Shown here in pieces: positions 1 to 12,059 of a DNA stretch of 64,000 bases; positions within the stretch are counted from its first letter, which is position 1, and each line of letters opens with the position of its first letter. This DNA comes from Siphonodentalium dalli (taxonomy: Eukaryota > Mollusca > Scaphopoda > Gadilida > Siphonodentaliidae): assembly GCA_032622095.1 (NCBI GenBank), contig CP136068.1, forward strand, positions 48,106,443 to 48,170,442, in the 5' to 3' direction. The notes under the pieces were generated by a model, which was not told where the DNA came from, did not search any database, and saw only the letters and a list, made by a program, of their open reading frames with translations. The position numbers were made by a program, and so were the translations under genes.

Positions 1-396
1 AATGTCAGATATAGGTCAGTAGAATAAAATCACCATGTGAGGAATATGTCATTAGTTAGAGGTGACACGTTGGATGGATTATTTGGCGATTATCTAGTGT
101 TCTGCTTTAAAAAGGGCACTGTGCACCAAATATAGCAATTTATGGGGTCATCATTATATTCAACATAATATATGCAACAAATGAATGGATATGTGAGACA
201 GGTATGAGTGCACTCGGGTGATTTTTGAACGATGTAAACAACATGGTAATTTTAATGAATATGTATTAATTGCTGGATTTGGTGAAAACAAAATTCCTCC
301 CCAAACTAATTTCATTGAAAACGTAAGGACCTATAGTGATAAGAGATATTTCGTTAAAATGTATGCTTGCACTGGGAGGCCGATGTACGGCCAGAC

Positions 397-2515
397 AAAT
401 TAAACATATAGTCCAGGACCTCTGCACCCCTCAGGTATCAACTTCACTAATTTTCTTTCTTAATGTCTCCTCTAATATTTTTCGGTTGTTATCAAGAAAA
501 AAAGTGACCACAGAGACTCCAGACAAGATGGCGTCCATCATGGCGGCCATTTTGTTTATATGCACTAGGTCTCTTTGATTGTCGCTATAGTAAATATGTT
601 ATCACACGCGGTCTTGTTTTCAGCTCGATTCGTTATGCTAATATATAACCTTTACATATTAGCCAAAAATCCAACACCAAAATCCAATATGGCGGCTAAG
701 ATGGCCGCCGAAATGTGAACACTGTATATTTGTTTGACATTTCAACAAATTTCGCTTGTCTCTGTGGGAAAACATGGACATTTTGCCGAGATGTTATTGA
801 TTCATCGTATAGCAGATTCTGCTATGAACACAACGGGACCATAATATACATTGCTTACTGGATATTTTTGTCCGATGTTTCGATTCAATGAGTGGTATTG
901 CTATTATAACTCCGCCCGTGAATATATATGTGCAGTAGATACCCGGGCTAGGATTCTTCTGAGTTGGGGAATATTCATCCAAATCCAAGATTGTGTCAAA
1001 AATGGCAGTCAGAAATTGAAAAATCTCCGAAAATCGCTGGTTTTAACATCAGTGAGCGTTTATTGATAACGACAACTCCACACCTGCGTACTATTGTGAG
1101 TTGGGAACACTGTGTCGAAGAACTGTCTTGATATCACATCCAATTAAAAGTCCCCCAAATCCATAATGGTGCCCACAATGGCGGACATATTTAGAAAAAT
1201 CACCTAAAATCCCTCATTCACATCATTGGGGATTTTTGTCGCGACAACTCCGCACCCATGCTTACAGTTGAGTTGGAAATACTGAGGTGAAGTCATTACG
1301 TTGCATCTCTTGCAAGAAATTTCACGACAAAACTGTACATAAACCATCTACATGTATTAGTTCAACGTAAAGCACATAAAAGTAATAACATAGCTCGTAT
1401 CCTTCTGGAGGGACGAAAACCCACAATTAATATCGCGATGTGGCATTTCGAAATCCATTCTCCACTTAGCGCCGATAATGGCCGTAACAGTAGGTGCGCC
1501 AATAGTCATATTAGAACAATAACAGGTAACATATTCTGATTTGCCACGTCTATAATGATCTGGACCAGCTTCCAATTCTTTGTCTGATAAATCTAGGTCA
1601 CTCACACCGACAAAGTAGTCAACACTTCCTGGGAGAAGGGTCCCTCTAATCAGTTTCAATCAATTAATTTTCCGGTGTCTAGATTACGAATTTAGATATT
1701 TGCTAAATATGGGATTTGTGCGTCATCTTGAACTAGAATTGGCATATGGTCGATAAGTATACAAGCTTACTTAAGGTCATATCTATGTATATCTTTCTCA
1801 TACCCCATGGGGATAACGACATGTACACCTGGCGAACTCCCCAGTTAGCTATTCACTTCTCAATAGATGGTTCAACTAACAGACTTAGCGAACGCATTGG
1901 CACACGTGGACAACTTCGGCAGTGTTTCTAAGGTTGCTAGCTGTCTCATTCCCTTGGACAGATGCCTATCTTCTAAGGAGAATACCATAATTGACCGACT
2001 ACCTACACTTCTTGACCATGATCCTGAGCAAATTGTGTGACGTCCCGCACTCGTCGAATACCTCCCAGCAGAGAAGAACAATACTCGCGGTGCTAGTTTG
2101 TGGACATGCGAGTCGGTGTTCTTAGTGTGATAAGATTGTATTTCCACATCCGTTTCGATGCCGTTCGATGCAGATCATGTATGGTTTGTCATCGGAATGG
2201 TTTTCTCACCGGAAATGTACGAGAGAGAGGGATAATAGTGAGCCAAGAGAGTCCCATAGAGGGTGAGAGGTGTAGGTACATGTAGACGGTGAATGGTGTC
2301 GACAGATCCAATTGTTGAGGATACTCCAAGCTTAATGTGATCATGTATAGGCTATCGTAATTAACGAACCAAAGCTAATTAAATCACTAGCATGAGTGTA
2401 TCTGTGGCTTTTAAGTTTAGTTTTTATCAAAATCAGTTTATAGATTCCCACCAAATAAGATTCACATGTGTAAGTCTTATTTTCGTTGGGTGGCTAATTA
2501 AATTATTATTGACAG
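397..2515. repeat. Left arm of a long inverted repeat (about 9 kb unit)
   Basis: Read 5'->3', this arm matches the reverse complement of 8,045-9,510 with many substitutions and indels. Shared landmarks from the outside in are the TATAGTCCAGGA end, the CAGACAAGATGGCGTCCATC block, the TTAACATCAGTGAGCG block near 1,045, the GAACACTG block near 1,105, the ATCGCGATGTGGCATTTC block near 1,435, and the AACGAACCAAAGCTAA plus ATTCCCACCA blocks at 2,360-2,455. The last block is separated from the rest by about 820 bases (roughly 1,520-2,340) that the other arm lacks, so something was inserted in this arm. It could be the terminal inverted repeat of a large DNA transposon or a foldback element. No intact transposase is visible between the arms. 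Confidence 0.75.
1714..2166. repeat. Copy A of a duplicated 0.45-kb segment
   Basis: This segment is nearly identical to 2,548-3,000, offset by 834 bases. It lies inside the extra DNA that interrupts the left inverted-repeat arm. Read on the minus strand it opens for about 90 codons and includes the peptide HVHKLAPRVL. A diverged relative of the same peptide occurs in the opposite orientation near 3,750-3,790. It looks like a fragment of a mobile coding sequence whose family I cannot name. Confidence 0.8.
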
Positions 2516-2547
2516 TCTTTCACGGGCGTAATACTTGAATTCGGAAA

Positions 2548-3000
2548 ATTTGTGCGTCATCTTGAACTAGAATTGGCATATGGTCGATAAGTATACAAGC
2601 TTACTTAAGGTCATATTTATGTATGTCTTTCTCATACCCCATGGGGATAACGACATGTACACCTGGCGAACTCCCCAGTTAGCTATTCACTTCTCAATAG
2701 ATGGTTCAACTAACAGACTTAGCGAACGCATTGGCACACGTGGACAACTTCGGCAGTGTTTCGAAGGTTGCTAGCTGTCTCATTCCCTTGGACAGATGCC
2801 TATCTTCTAAGGAGAATACCATAATTGACCGACTACCTACACTTCTTGACCATGATCCTGAGCAAACTGTGTGACGTCCCGCACTCGTCGAATACCTCCC
2901 AGCAGAGAAGAACAATACTCGCGGTGCTAGTTTGTGGACATGCGAGTCGGTGTTCTTAGTGTGATAAGATTGTATTTCCACATCCGTTTCGATGCCGTTC
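2548..3000. repeat. Copy B of the duplicated 0.45-kb segment
   Basis: Copy B is nearly identical to 1,714-2,166, with only a few substitutions (for example ATATCT versus ATTTAT near the start and CTAAGG versus CGAAGG near 1,930/2,764). The near-identity shows the duplication is young compared with the surrounding decayed repeats. Sequence flanking the two copies differs, so this is not a simple tandem duplication of the whole 834-base unit. Confidence 0.8.
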
Positions 3001-5214
3001 TGAATCAACTTGACCAGACGTATACACGTTGTCTGGATAATACTCCTTCCCCATAATAGTCGAATGGGCTAATTAAAGGATAATGTCTTTAGAGAATGAA
3101 GGTATGCGTTGTTGTTATCCTCTCTCAGGGTTTGTGTCAGTATATGCATGTGGGCGGCATTCAAGAAAATGTCAGGAACTGTGGTGCATTTATTTAACTA
3201 TGTGTGTAAAGAACATTTTATCGTATCGACGGCAATATGTGTGGACATTGGGGAACGTGACCTTTATTATCATATAGCTTTATATATGTAACTTTAGAAT
3301 ATAGTAGTTAATATGTCTCATACAGGAAAATGGTCGGAATGGTGGTGTTACCAATAAATCACTTGGTGTACCCAACGTATGTTGAACTGAATGCAATATC
3401 TCATCAACGTAACATTCCTCTGGATGTTCTTCGAGTTGAAAATGTTGTGTTGATGGCATTGTACTTTCTCGAAACATACCGGCCACCACCCAGCGTGAGT
3501 ATGGCATATCAACCAACTATCAAATGCATCGTCTTTAAGACTTCATCCCAGTCTGGATGGGGCTTACATAGTAGTAGCCAATGGAACACGCCTGGTTCAG
3601 TTGATTAAGAACGGCTTCCAAACGGATGGGAAGATGCAATCTTAGAATACAAGGAAAGCAAAGCCACGCATGAGATCGTATATAAATATAAAACATACCC
3701 AAGGAAGGGGTGGTGCAGTTATGGTCCCATTTCATTTCCACTATCATGGCACATGTCCACAAACTAGCACCGCGTGTACTCTTGTTATCTGATTGGGTCT
3801 GTTCGGTGAGACGATTTCTGGACGCAACCAAGATTGTTCTTAGGATCATGGCCAAGAAGTGAGGATATATTATGCAATATGGTCGTCTACGTCTTAGCAG
3901 AAAGGCATCCGTCAAATGTTAGGCTTTCAACATTCGAAGCGATATACAGAAGTTGTCCGGGTATGTCGGTGCATTAGATTAGTATATGAGTTGATGAACC
4001 ATATATTGAGAAGGGGCTAGATGGGAAAAACACCAGGGGTGCTATTCACCGGCTGGGTTTATAATATAGTCCAGGTAGTTTTACGAGGCGACGCTCAATG
4101 TGAAGCTATCGGTGGACATATCGATGGGAAGACATCGCCGCGCCATATATGATTATCCAATCAAGGTGATTGGCGTCAATCATAGATTGACCACCGGTCA
4201 CATAAACATGCTGCGTGTAGCAGTACACGTTTGTACACATTTCAACAATGAGCAACCGAGGAAAAGGACGTGGGGCAAAATATACCACCGACGACATGAG
4301 GGGGTCTACAAACAAAATCCGTATATAGGGCCGGGGTGGGTGGGTGTTCCAGAGGCCGAAACAATCGTGCTTGTAATTATTTTTCCAAAATGGTTTTTTT
4401 TCAAACAATTTACAAGTACTGACCATGTAATGTTGTTTGTAAGCATGCTAGTATCATGTTTGTTGGCATATGGCTATATGGACATCTATAGTGACTATTT
4501 AGCCTCAGATTTAGCAACATTCTGGATTTCACAGGATCCCGTCCCACTTCTCAGTGGAAAACCGTAATTTAGTAAAAAAAAATTAATGTATTACCCAGTG
4601 TAAATATGTTTGGCAACTCTAATGCGTGTTGACTCACGATTGAGTTCATTAAAGCATACCATATATTACCCGAATAAAAGTAATAAAATAAAAAAAACTG
4701 TATCACAAATACTACATGGTGAATACTCAATGATGACTAGATATCATTGACCCGATTGTTGCATAACATGAAATTGAAAAGGGTGTCTCATAAATTTATA
4801 ATATCTGAAATACTGTCTTGTTCTGGCATGCAATCAATTTCATTCCTTCTGGTTATTTCTCATCTTTTTAATGATTGCAAGTAATGTTAATTTGCAGCAC
4901 TTATCCAAATAAAACTGAATTGCTAATAATGAATGGCCGTTACTGTTTATTGTTCAGACAATCCCAACTGAAGGTGACGCTATTCTCCTTGAATTGACGA
5001 ACTTCATCTTGAAGCTTAAATACTGCTCAACAAGACTAAACAACAATACTAATTGTATACTGTTATCGCTTACAAATATATGAACTGAAATAATGTGATG
5101 CATTCAGATGCTTTGAGAAATGACATTCTTCAATGTCTTCAAAGTTCAAACTAAAATCAAGAATAAAATCTGACTGAGACTATACTACAGACTCTAGTGC
5201 ACAAATATACATAC

Positions 5215-5605
5215 AAATGGTTGAGTTATAATAATGCAAAATGTGTTTACGGATGGAACCAAGTTGGTAGCTCTGGTATGCATCGCCAGGCAAAACCTGT
5301 GATATGCAGTAATATCTGCACACATCATTCCCGTATCATTCAGGTCTATCACCATACCAAACCACTTCAAAATTCGACAACCGACACTTCAACTTATATG
5401 GCAAAACTTTGTACGGATTTAATTTCATAAACAGGGCCCATGGATAACTCTGGTAGGCATTGGTACTCACAATCCGTGATATTATGCATATTCGTTCCCC
5501 ATTTCTGGTCCGTCACATGTCATAGAGCATCAAAATATGACAACCGACTCTTGAGTTATGATGCAAAATGTTTGTACGGACGGACACACGGACGGCTCGA
5601 GACGT
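5215..5605. repeat. Short tandem array, unit about 165 bp, ending in GGACGGACA repeats
   Basis: The phrase GAGTTATAATGCAAAATGT...TACGGA recurs near 5,223, 5,393 (diverged) and 5,552. The last unit runs directly into GGACGGACACACGGACGG. Other arrays in this window end the same way (14.3, 21.2, 37.4 and 45.2 kb). No coding content is visible. Confidence 0.5.
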
Positions 5606-6211
5606 CAACTATATACCCGCCGACTAATATCGGGGGTATAATAACCATATATCTATGTGTATACCTAACCAACACAATTCCCCTCCTCACCCACCCTGGT
5701 GAATAAGACTAAAGAGTTCTTTGATCATGCACATATAATTGTAGAACCCCTGACCTGTTTACTACTATTTACACTGGCCAGTGTTCTCTGTCAGACTAAA
5801 CACGCTCGATATATTAAGGCTATAATGCGGTCTATGGCAATTTGTGACATACAGTGTACCTATATACACAATGCTTTATTATTGTTGTTAGATACTGGAA
5901 ACACCAGCAAACACCTGGAAATACAGTTTATTTTTCGTTTTTCTGACCTGTGCTTTACCGATTAAGGATGTTATTGCTTGAGTCTTAATTTTACACACTT
6001 TGCACCAAAAAAGGATAGTGGAATGGGATTGAAAGGCAGTTAACACAGTTATTGAAGAACGGCTAAAAAACTCTGAAATTTTTATAAAAACATGAGAAAG
6101 GGGGTGGGTCCCTAACATTTGGAGGAACAAATTTGCACAAATGGGGTGGTGGGTCCCTCGGGGTAGGAAAAAAACTTTTTGGGCCCTATATATGTGCAAT
6201 TGTTTTCCAGA

Positions 6212-6226
6212 CCCCCCCCCCCCCCC
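6212..6226. repeat. Poly-C tract
   Basis: Fifteen consecutive C residues follow a CCAGA. The tract sits beside an imperfect match to repeats carrying GTGGGTCCC. Such homopolymers are prone to sequencing length error. Confidence 0.9.
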
Positions 6227-7274
6227 ACTGCCGACGAGCGTAACACTTTTATGGGCATTTTGGAGAGAAGAATCAAAATATTAAAGAACAAAGAAACCGG
6301 CACCATTCACCAGCGCCGGAAAAAATGTTGCATGGAAAGAAATTTATTTGGAAATAGCAGGGAAATATCCAAACAGAACCAAAACACAAACAAAATTCTT
6401 CTGAGACGTTATCTTCTTGGCTCTTCATTTTCACACTGTGCTAATTAAAAAAACCTCATTAATATCATTTAAACTCATTCTGCATGAAACTCAAGCATGA
6501 GTCTCCACACAATTATACAAAAAAAATTATACCGCTATATATACATGCCGATTGTGGCCGGTGAGTGTTCGTGAATTAGTCGTTAGACGGCGTCAATTGA
6601 CAGGTGACAAATCTGATAGATTGGATCAATCACACCATCGACAGCGTGTGTCGTTTGCGCTAAAGCAAAGATATCTTTGCGTTCAGCCGCTACCATATAA
6701 ACTACCTGGTTTATAAAATAGTCTCGCTTGGTGAAAAGCACCCCAGGTGTTCAGCTTTCGAGACAAACACGTGAGTTGGACACTGGCATATGTATTATTT
6801 GAAACATTCCGATTAGTGTGACCCTTCTACCAAGAAGTGTAGAAAACTGTGTTGTTGTGAGCAAGATATATTAATCTGACGAAAAGACGGAAGCTAGTTC
6901 ATATAACGCTGAATGTGGCAAATCAGAATAAGTTCTGATACTGTTGTTTTGATTCTCGAGGTCATAATAACGAACCAAATACCGGACGCTTGGGTCGTAT
7001 ATAGGTTATATCTGATTTTGTGACGTCACCAATTATTAAGTAATACGGAATTTTGATTTTTGGAAAGCACGAATGTCGCACATAGGATCGGTGGGCCTAA
7101 AGCATTATTGTCGTAATCGGCTGTCAAGAGGCCAACACAAATCAGTCGATGTATAACATTATCCTATTTATATAAACGTCATAAATTCATTTATTTGTTT
7201 TTATTTATAAGGGAAAGTACATCTACATCTACTTGATACTCCATCGCCCTCAATGTGATGAGGATTATATGGAG

Positions 7275-7590
7275 GTCCAGGTGCTACCACAGCCGAGTAA
7301 CTTTATAACCATATGGTGACTCCAGTAGCGTTCTTTAACGTGCACACACCGAGGTGTGTACACGGATCAGCCATTAATGCCCGCGCCCGATCGGACAGCG
7401 TACTGTACCCACGACAACATACCTGGAGAAATGTTGTAATGGGGGGAAGTCGGCATTTTGCATTCGGATCTTGATTCAGTGATCTCAAATGAGACTTTTC
7501 AGCCTCACAAACTTGGTATCTGACCGAGTTCTGATTTTTGTCAGAATACCCTGACCAGGTTGCGATCCCCGGTCCATAATGCATTTCTAA
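7275..7590 (-). mobile_element. SINE-like repeat, minus-strand copy
   Basis: The reverse complement of this interval matches 14,690-14,900 plus 15,600-15,690 almost throughout. Shared blocks are GGGATCGCAACCTGGTCAGG, AAATCAGAACTCGGTCAGAT, the CCATTACAACAT block, GTGCACGTTAAAGAACGCTA and GTGGTAGCACCTGGACC. The plus-strand copy near 14.65 kb has tRNA-like A-box and B-box sequence at its head, so I read the family as a tRNA-derived SINE. This copy seems to start at the B-box-like GGGATCGCAACC and lacks the A-box half. Confidence 0.65.
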
Positions 7591-8044
7591 CGGGCATACT
7601 CCGGCACTCTACTGGATCAAATCATTAAAAAAAAAAAAAACCACAACACAACGCTATATACATGTATCTCATATATTTATTTTCGAACTGGTGCACAGCA
7701 GTGGACCAATACTGCATGGTTCTGTAGAGACTATACCATGTGAAAGGAAATAAGATAATATTTAATTTGGATTTGATTGTTATCATAAGTCTGCATACTT
7801 ACGTGCATCTGATAATCCATATATATCATATTGTCTTGAATAGAATGAAAACACATACTTATGAACAAAGCAGAAGACACATCCAGTTCCACGCGAATTC
7901 GGTCAATGGTCGACTATCGTAGAAATTGACACGACGACATGTTATGATTGGAAATGAACATCCTCCCCCAGCACGCCATGTAATATAGGCCTAATGGTTA
8001 GTTTCAGTTCCGTGCACTCTCGACAACATATATAACTATTTATA

Positions 8045-9510
8045 ATTACCCCACCAAACATAAGTCTGCACGTGAATATTATCTGGTGGGAATCTGTAAA
8101 GTGATTTTGACAAGAATTGTTTTAAAGCTACATGCCGAACCACCGACTTATGCGATTGTTTTAGCTTTGGTTCGTTAATTTCGCTTGCGTATGATCATAT
8201 TATGACTATTCGGCTATTATGGGCGCTTAGTGGAGAAAGGATTTCTCAATGCCACATCGCGATTATTAATTGTGGGTTGTCATCCTTCCAGAAGGCTATG
8301 AACCGATTTTGGAACTAATAGATGGCTTATGTACCGCTTCGTCCATACATATCGATATTATGACAAACAGTTGAAATTATTATGTGAAAATATCGAATAT
8401 TTTTCTATTTCTGGCCGCCTGTTTGGCCGCCATTTTGGCTGTGAGAGTTTGCCAAACTGAGGAACGAATGAATACTTCATATCAATAGTCCATATGAACA
8501 TGTAATTGTGGGTAGAATTCTCTTAACAACGCCCATCGTATGCAAGTAAAGGAATGTAAGCTTGTTTTAAAATTTCGGTCGCCATTTTGGCCGTCATCTT
8601 CGATTTGGAAAACAGTTCCTTGCATGAGATGCAAGGTAATTACTTCACATCAGTAATTCCAACTTGCGGCGATTTTTCTATCCGCCATTGTGGGTGCCAT
8701 TTTGTATTAGGGGGAGTTTTATTTGGATGTGATATAATGACAGTTCTTCGTCCCAGTGTTCCCAACTCACAATAGTAAGCAGGTGTGCAATTGCCGTAAC
8801 AATAACGCTCACTGATGTTAAAATCAGCGATGGTGGCCATTTTGGCCGCCATATTGGATTTGGGTGAATATTCCTCAACTCAGGTATGAGAGGAATCCTA
8901 GCTCCAGTATCTCCTGTACATATATATGCATGAGTGTTGTCATGGTAGCAATATCATTCGAAACAAACATCGCGTTATTAGCACGATTCGGCTTTGACCG
9001 GACTATACCGGCATTTGGAAAAACGTGATATCGGACAAAAATATTTAACAAGGAATGTATATTATGGTCCCGTTGTGTTCGTCAATGACTCTTCTAGATG
9101 ATAAATGTATAAAATCATACCAAGATGCCATTATTTTTCCACAGAGACAACTAAAGTGGTGAAATGTCAGAAAAATATTTCACATTTCGGCGGCCAACTT
9201 GGCCGCCATATTGGTTTTTGTGTCAGATTTTTGTCTAGTTTGTAAGGGTTGTATTTTAGCACAACGAATCGAACGGAAATCAACCGCATGTGATATCATC
9301 TTTACTATAACGGCGATCAAATAGACCTGGTGCATCTAAAAAAAAATGGCCGCCATGATGGATGCCATCTTGTCTGGTGTCTCTGCGGCCACTTTTGTTT
9401 CTTGTTAACAACCGCAAGAAATTAGAGGAGACATTAAGAGAGAAAATGTGTGGGGCCAAGTTGAGTACTGGGGGTGCAGTGGTCGGCCAATATATCCTGG
9501 ACTATATAGT
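8045..9510. repeat. Right arm of the long inverted repeat
   Basis: This is the inverted counterpart of 397-2,515. It carries several AAGATGGCC/GGCCGCCATTTTGG motifs, the CACTGATGTTAAAATCAGCG block near 8,810, CACATCGCGATTATTAATTG near 8,252 and CCACCAAACATAAG near 8,051. It is continuous where the left arm is interrupted near 1,520-2,340, so it better represents the original arm. A short fragment of the outer end recurs near 19,420-19,560. Confidence 0.75.
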
Positions 9511-9514
9511 TATA

Positions 9515-10044
9515 CTTTCGATTGCTAATCATAGTCTTTGCGCAGATACCTATCTACATCACTGATGGTGGTAGTCTGTTCAAAATGTTGAGCACTCGCT
9601 GGTTAAAATAGTGGAGCCGCACATCCTTTGAGCATTTGTTTATCTGAAATGTGAAATGTGTTCGTCGTTTGTTTTTCTGAAGAGTGTATTCATGTCTATG
9701 TTTGTATGCTCCATTCGATATCATGTACGTTTCGATCAGGTCCCCTCTTAGCCAGCGATAGGTCATAAAAATCAATCCCAGTTCCACTAATTGTTCTCTG
9801 TATGATTGGCCGCCAGATCTTGGTACCTGTCGGGTGGCTTTAACAATCCCTTGGGGTGTTTAATCAATTTGGTGCTTCCTAAGCCGTTTCCATATTCCAG
9901 TTTTGGTCTAACGAGTGTTCGAATAAGTGGCACTGTTACATATTTATCTACGAACTTGACGATCTCCTTATTGTGTCGAGTATTTTATTTGTTTTCGATA
10001 CATCGTGGTTGCTGTCAGTATCGAAAAACAGTATGCACACACAC
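9515..10044. other. Unassigned spacer
   Basis: No repeat partner, exon signal or known protein motif is visible between the right inverted-repeat arm and the CT/CA microsatellite. Confidence 0.4.
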
Positions 10045-10053
10045 ACCCTCACC

Positions 10054-10141
<88 letters not shown>
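10045..10141. repeat. Compound (CT)n(CA)n microsatellite
   Basis: About 15 CT units (10,055-10,084) pass directly into about 28 CA units (10,085-10,141), preceded by a short CA run at 10,036-10,045. All open frames across it (runs of Ser-Leu and Thr-His) are artefacts of the dinucleotide repeat. Confidence 0.98.
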
Positions 10142-10146
<5 letters not shown>

Positions 10147-10319
10147 CGGTCCAACCATCCTAGCGAGGTTTCGATCTTTGTATCTGCATACCAAGGTCGG
10201 CCTCTTCTAGTATAGTCAGGTTCGAAAATCTAAAACAGCTTATAGAAACAAAGGTGTGGGCATTTTCTTTCAAAAGCTTTTGAGAATTGTTTCTAAGCTG
10301 ATTTTAAAAACCAATGTTG

Positions 10320-10850
10320 GCAAATTGACAAATTATTATTTCTGGTCAAAAATGGCAATTCAAAATGGCCGCCATCAAAACAAAGTCTAACTTTACGACT
10401 GTTGTTATGTGTTGCTCTAAGACGTTCGAATATTGAGTATTTCCGTACTTTCGAACGAATTGGAACAAGAAGAAGTATACACAGAACATATGTGGTAATT
10501 TAAAGTAAACATTTTGACATTTAGCCCCATTTATGCCCAAAAAATTACAAAAAAACGAGAAATTTATAAATTATTACGGTTTTAAATGGCAGAAAGTGAA
10601 ATATGCTGGAAACGTATCCCTCAAATGGCATAGACAGTTGTGTCTTAATGTAATTTGTAATCTGATTCCAAAAAACAATGTTGGCAACTCAACAAATAAT
10701 TATTTCTGAACTAAAATGATAACTCAAAACGGCCGCCATCAGAACAAAGTCTAGATTTTCGTTTACTAATATGATCGTACGTGACACGTAATGGAGCAAC
10801 CACCAAGTTGATCATTAAGTTCAATGTTACAATAATTATAGGATGTTCCG
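10320..10850 (+). repeat. Diverged copies of the 362-bp repeat
   Basis: Blocks such as AATTCAAAATGGCCGCCATC, TATGTGGTAATTTAAAGT and AGACAGTTGTGTCT occur in the same order as in the tandem array at 18,161-19,070. One nearly complete unit and the start of a second are present before the palindromic MITE at 10,853 interrupts. These copies are more diverged from the 18-kb units than those are from each other. Confidence 0.8.
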
Positions 10851-10852
10851 TA

Positions 10853-11388
10853 CAGGGTACTTCATGTAATACACCACTCGGAGAAATGTCTGTGTCGTCA
10901 CACAAATACCATGCTAGAACTTGGATTGATATATTCGTAATCGTATATAGTCACCAATAGCCGGGTTATCACCGTAGTAACGGACATTGCCCATATAGTG
11001 AACTATTCAAACCCAGCATTAAAATCATGGTTATGATCAGTCCAAACATGAGTAAAGTTCGAACATAAGATAATAATAGCTGAGAACCTGGTGTGAATTG
11101 AACTGTGGTGGGGTCTCAAGCATATCTACCCCTGCACGTCAGAACAAAATTATGCCATGAAATGGCATAATTAGCTTGAGGATGGAAGTGAACCATCATC
11201 CCACAGCGAAATCAACCAGGCCTGTTGGGTTTGAATAGTTCGCTAGATGGGCAATGTCAGGTACTACGGTGGTAACCCAGCTATTGGTGACTATATACGA
11301 TTACGAATATATCAATTCAAGTTATAACATGGTATTTTAGTGTGATGACAGACATTTATCCGAGTGGTGTAGCACATGTAGTACCCTG
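10853..11388. mobile_element. Palindromic MITE with TA target duplication
   Basis: The arms of about 175 bp at 10,853-11,027 and 11,220-11,388 are reverse complements, enclosing a unique centre of about 190 bp. The termini are CAGGGTACTTCATGTAAT and its inverse, ending AGTACCCTG. TA stands immediately outside both ends (10,851-10,852 and 11,389-11,390). Long palindromic arms with a TA duplication suggest a non-autonomous Tc1/mariner-type or foldback element. It is inserted at the end of the diverged 362-bp repeat. No open frame of interest lies inside. Confidence 0.8.
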
Positions 11389-11454
11389 TATGCATATATA
11401 CATATATATATCACAGCAGAAGTTTCCTTAGAATTAATGGATGGAAATGGAATG

Positions 11455-11900
11455 CCTTTAATATTTGTATTATTTGAGTCGGACATAGATTACCTTAGCT
11501 GCAGGCAATCAATGCAATACATGTAAACTATGTAGAAAAAGACATTATTGAATGAAGTGTAGTGAATATGATGCGTCACTTTAATATTTGAGTCGGACAT
11601 AGCTTAGCTTACCTGAAGGCAATCAATGCAATAAGTGATGTAGAAACAGAAATTATTGAATGAAGTGTAATGAATATGAAGCGTCATTTTAATGCAATAT
11701 CGATTGGGTGGAAGAGAAATGTCACTTTAATAGTTAACGATGATATACATATAGAATTATAGATTATCCCCATTGAAGACGATCAATGCAATGAACAGTG
11801 TAGAAATGGAGAAAATGTTGCCTGAATGAATCAATGTGTGAACATAAAGTCTCACTTTAATGAAATATTGAGATGATGGAATCAACGATGAATTTGCAAT
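11455..11900. repeat. Tandem repeat, unit about 115 bp
   Basis: TTTGAGTCGGACATAG recurs at about 11,474 and 11,588. AATCAATGCAAT recurs with TGTAGAAA and TTGAATGAAGTGTA in each unit, and a third, weaker unit lies at about 11,780-11,870. CACTTTAAT closes each unit. Nothing suggests coding. Confidence 0.65.
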
Positions 11901-12059
11901 TTCTTTAATGATGAAATTGGTTTACATATACATGTATATGCAGCTGAAAATGTGAATTGACTGAAATGTAATTATCAAAGTGTCAATGGCACTGTAGCTA
12001 ACGTGGAAAGGGAATAATTTCATGTGTTACAGTTAATGGAGCGATTAGGAATGTGGAAA

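Larger units (their letters stand above)
4010..6770. repeat. Inverted pair, arms near 4,020-4,085 and 6,690-6,765
   Basis: The left arm reads AACACCAGGGGTGCTATTC followed by CCAGGTAGTTT. The right arm, reverse-complemented, reads AACACCTGGGGTGCTTTTC followed by CCAGGTAGTTT. The arms are about 65-75 bases and enclose about 2.6 kb. A GTCCAGGTAGTTT fragment recurs near 47,848. The pair may be the ends of an old insertion nested in the larger inverted repeat. Confidence 0.5.
3001..8040. other. Interior of the long inverted repeat, no recognised gene
   Basis: This stretch between the arms holds short AT-rich open frames but no protein I recognise. The longest is 155 codons at 4,100-4,567 (+), with hydrophobic C-terminal stretches and no known motif. 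It also contains a diverged inverted relative of the 0.45-kb duplicate (about 3,700-3,910), an inverted pair, a short tandem array, a poly-C run and a SINE-like copy, each listed separately. Confidence 0.5.

Noticed and set aside
1357-1659. Minus-strand 100-codon frame (PGSVDYFVGVSDLDLSDKEL and a CYCSNMT segment) faintly like a lectin-type beta domain
   Set aside because: It lies in the inverted-repeat arm, and the matching part of the other arm is interrupted by stops; no splice sites or full domain pattern support it.
4100-4567. 155-codon plus frame with hydrophobic C-terminal segments
   Set aside because: No recognised motif, unusual composition and location inside the large inverted repeat; it could be chance.
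9973-10215. Open frames rich in Ser-Leu and Thr-His across the CT/CA microsatellite
   Set aside because: They are produced by dinucleotide repeats and have no other coding character.
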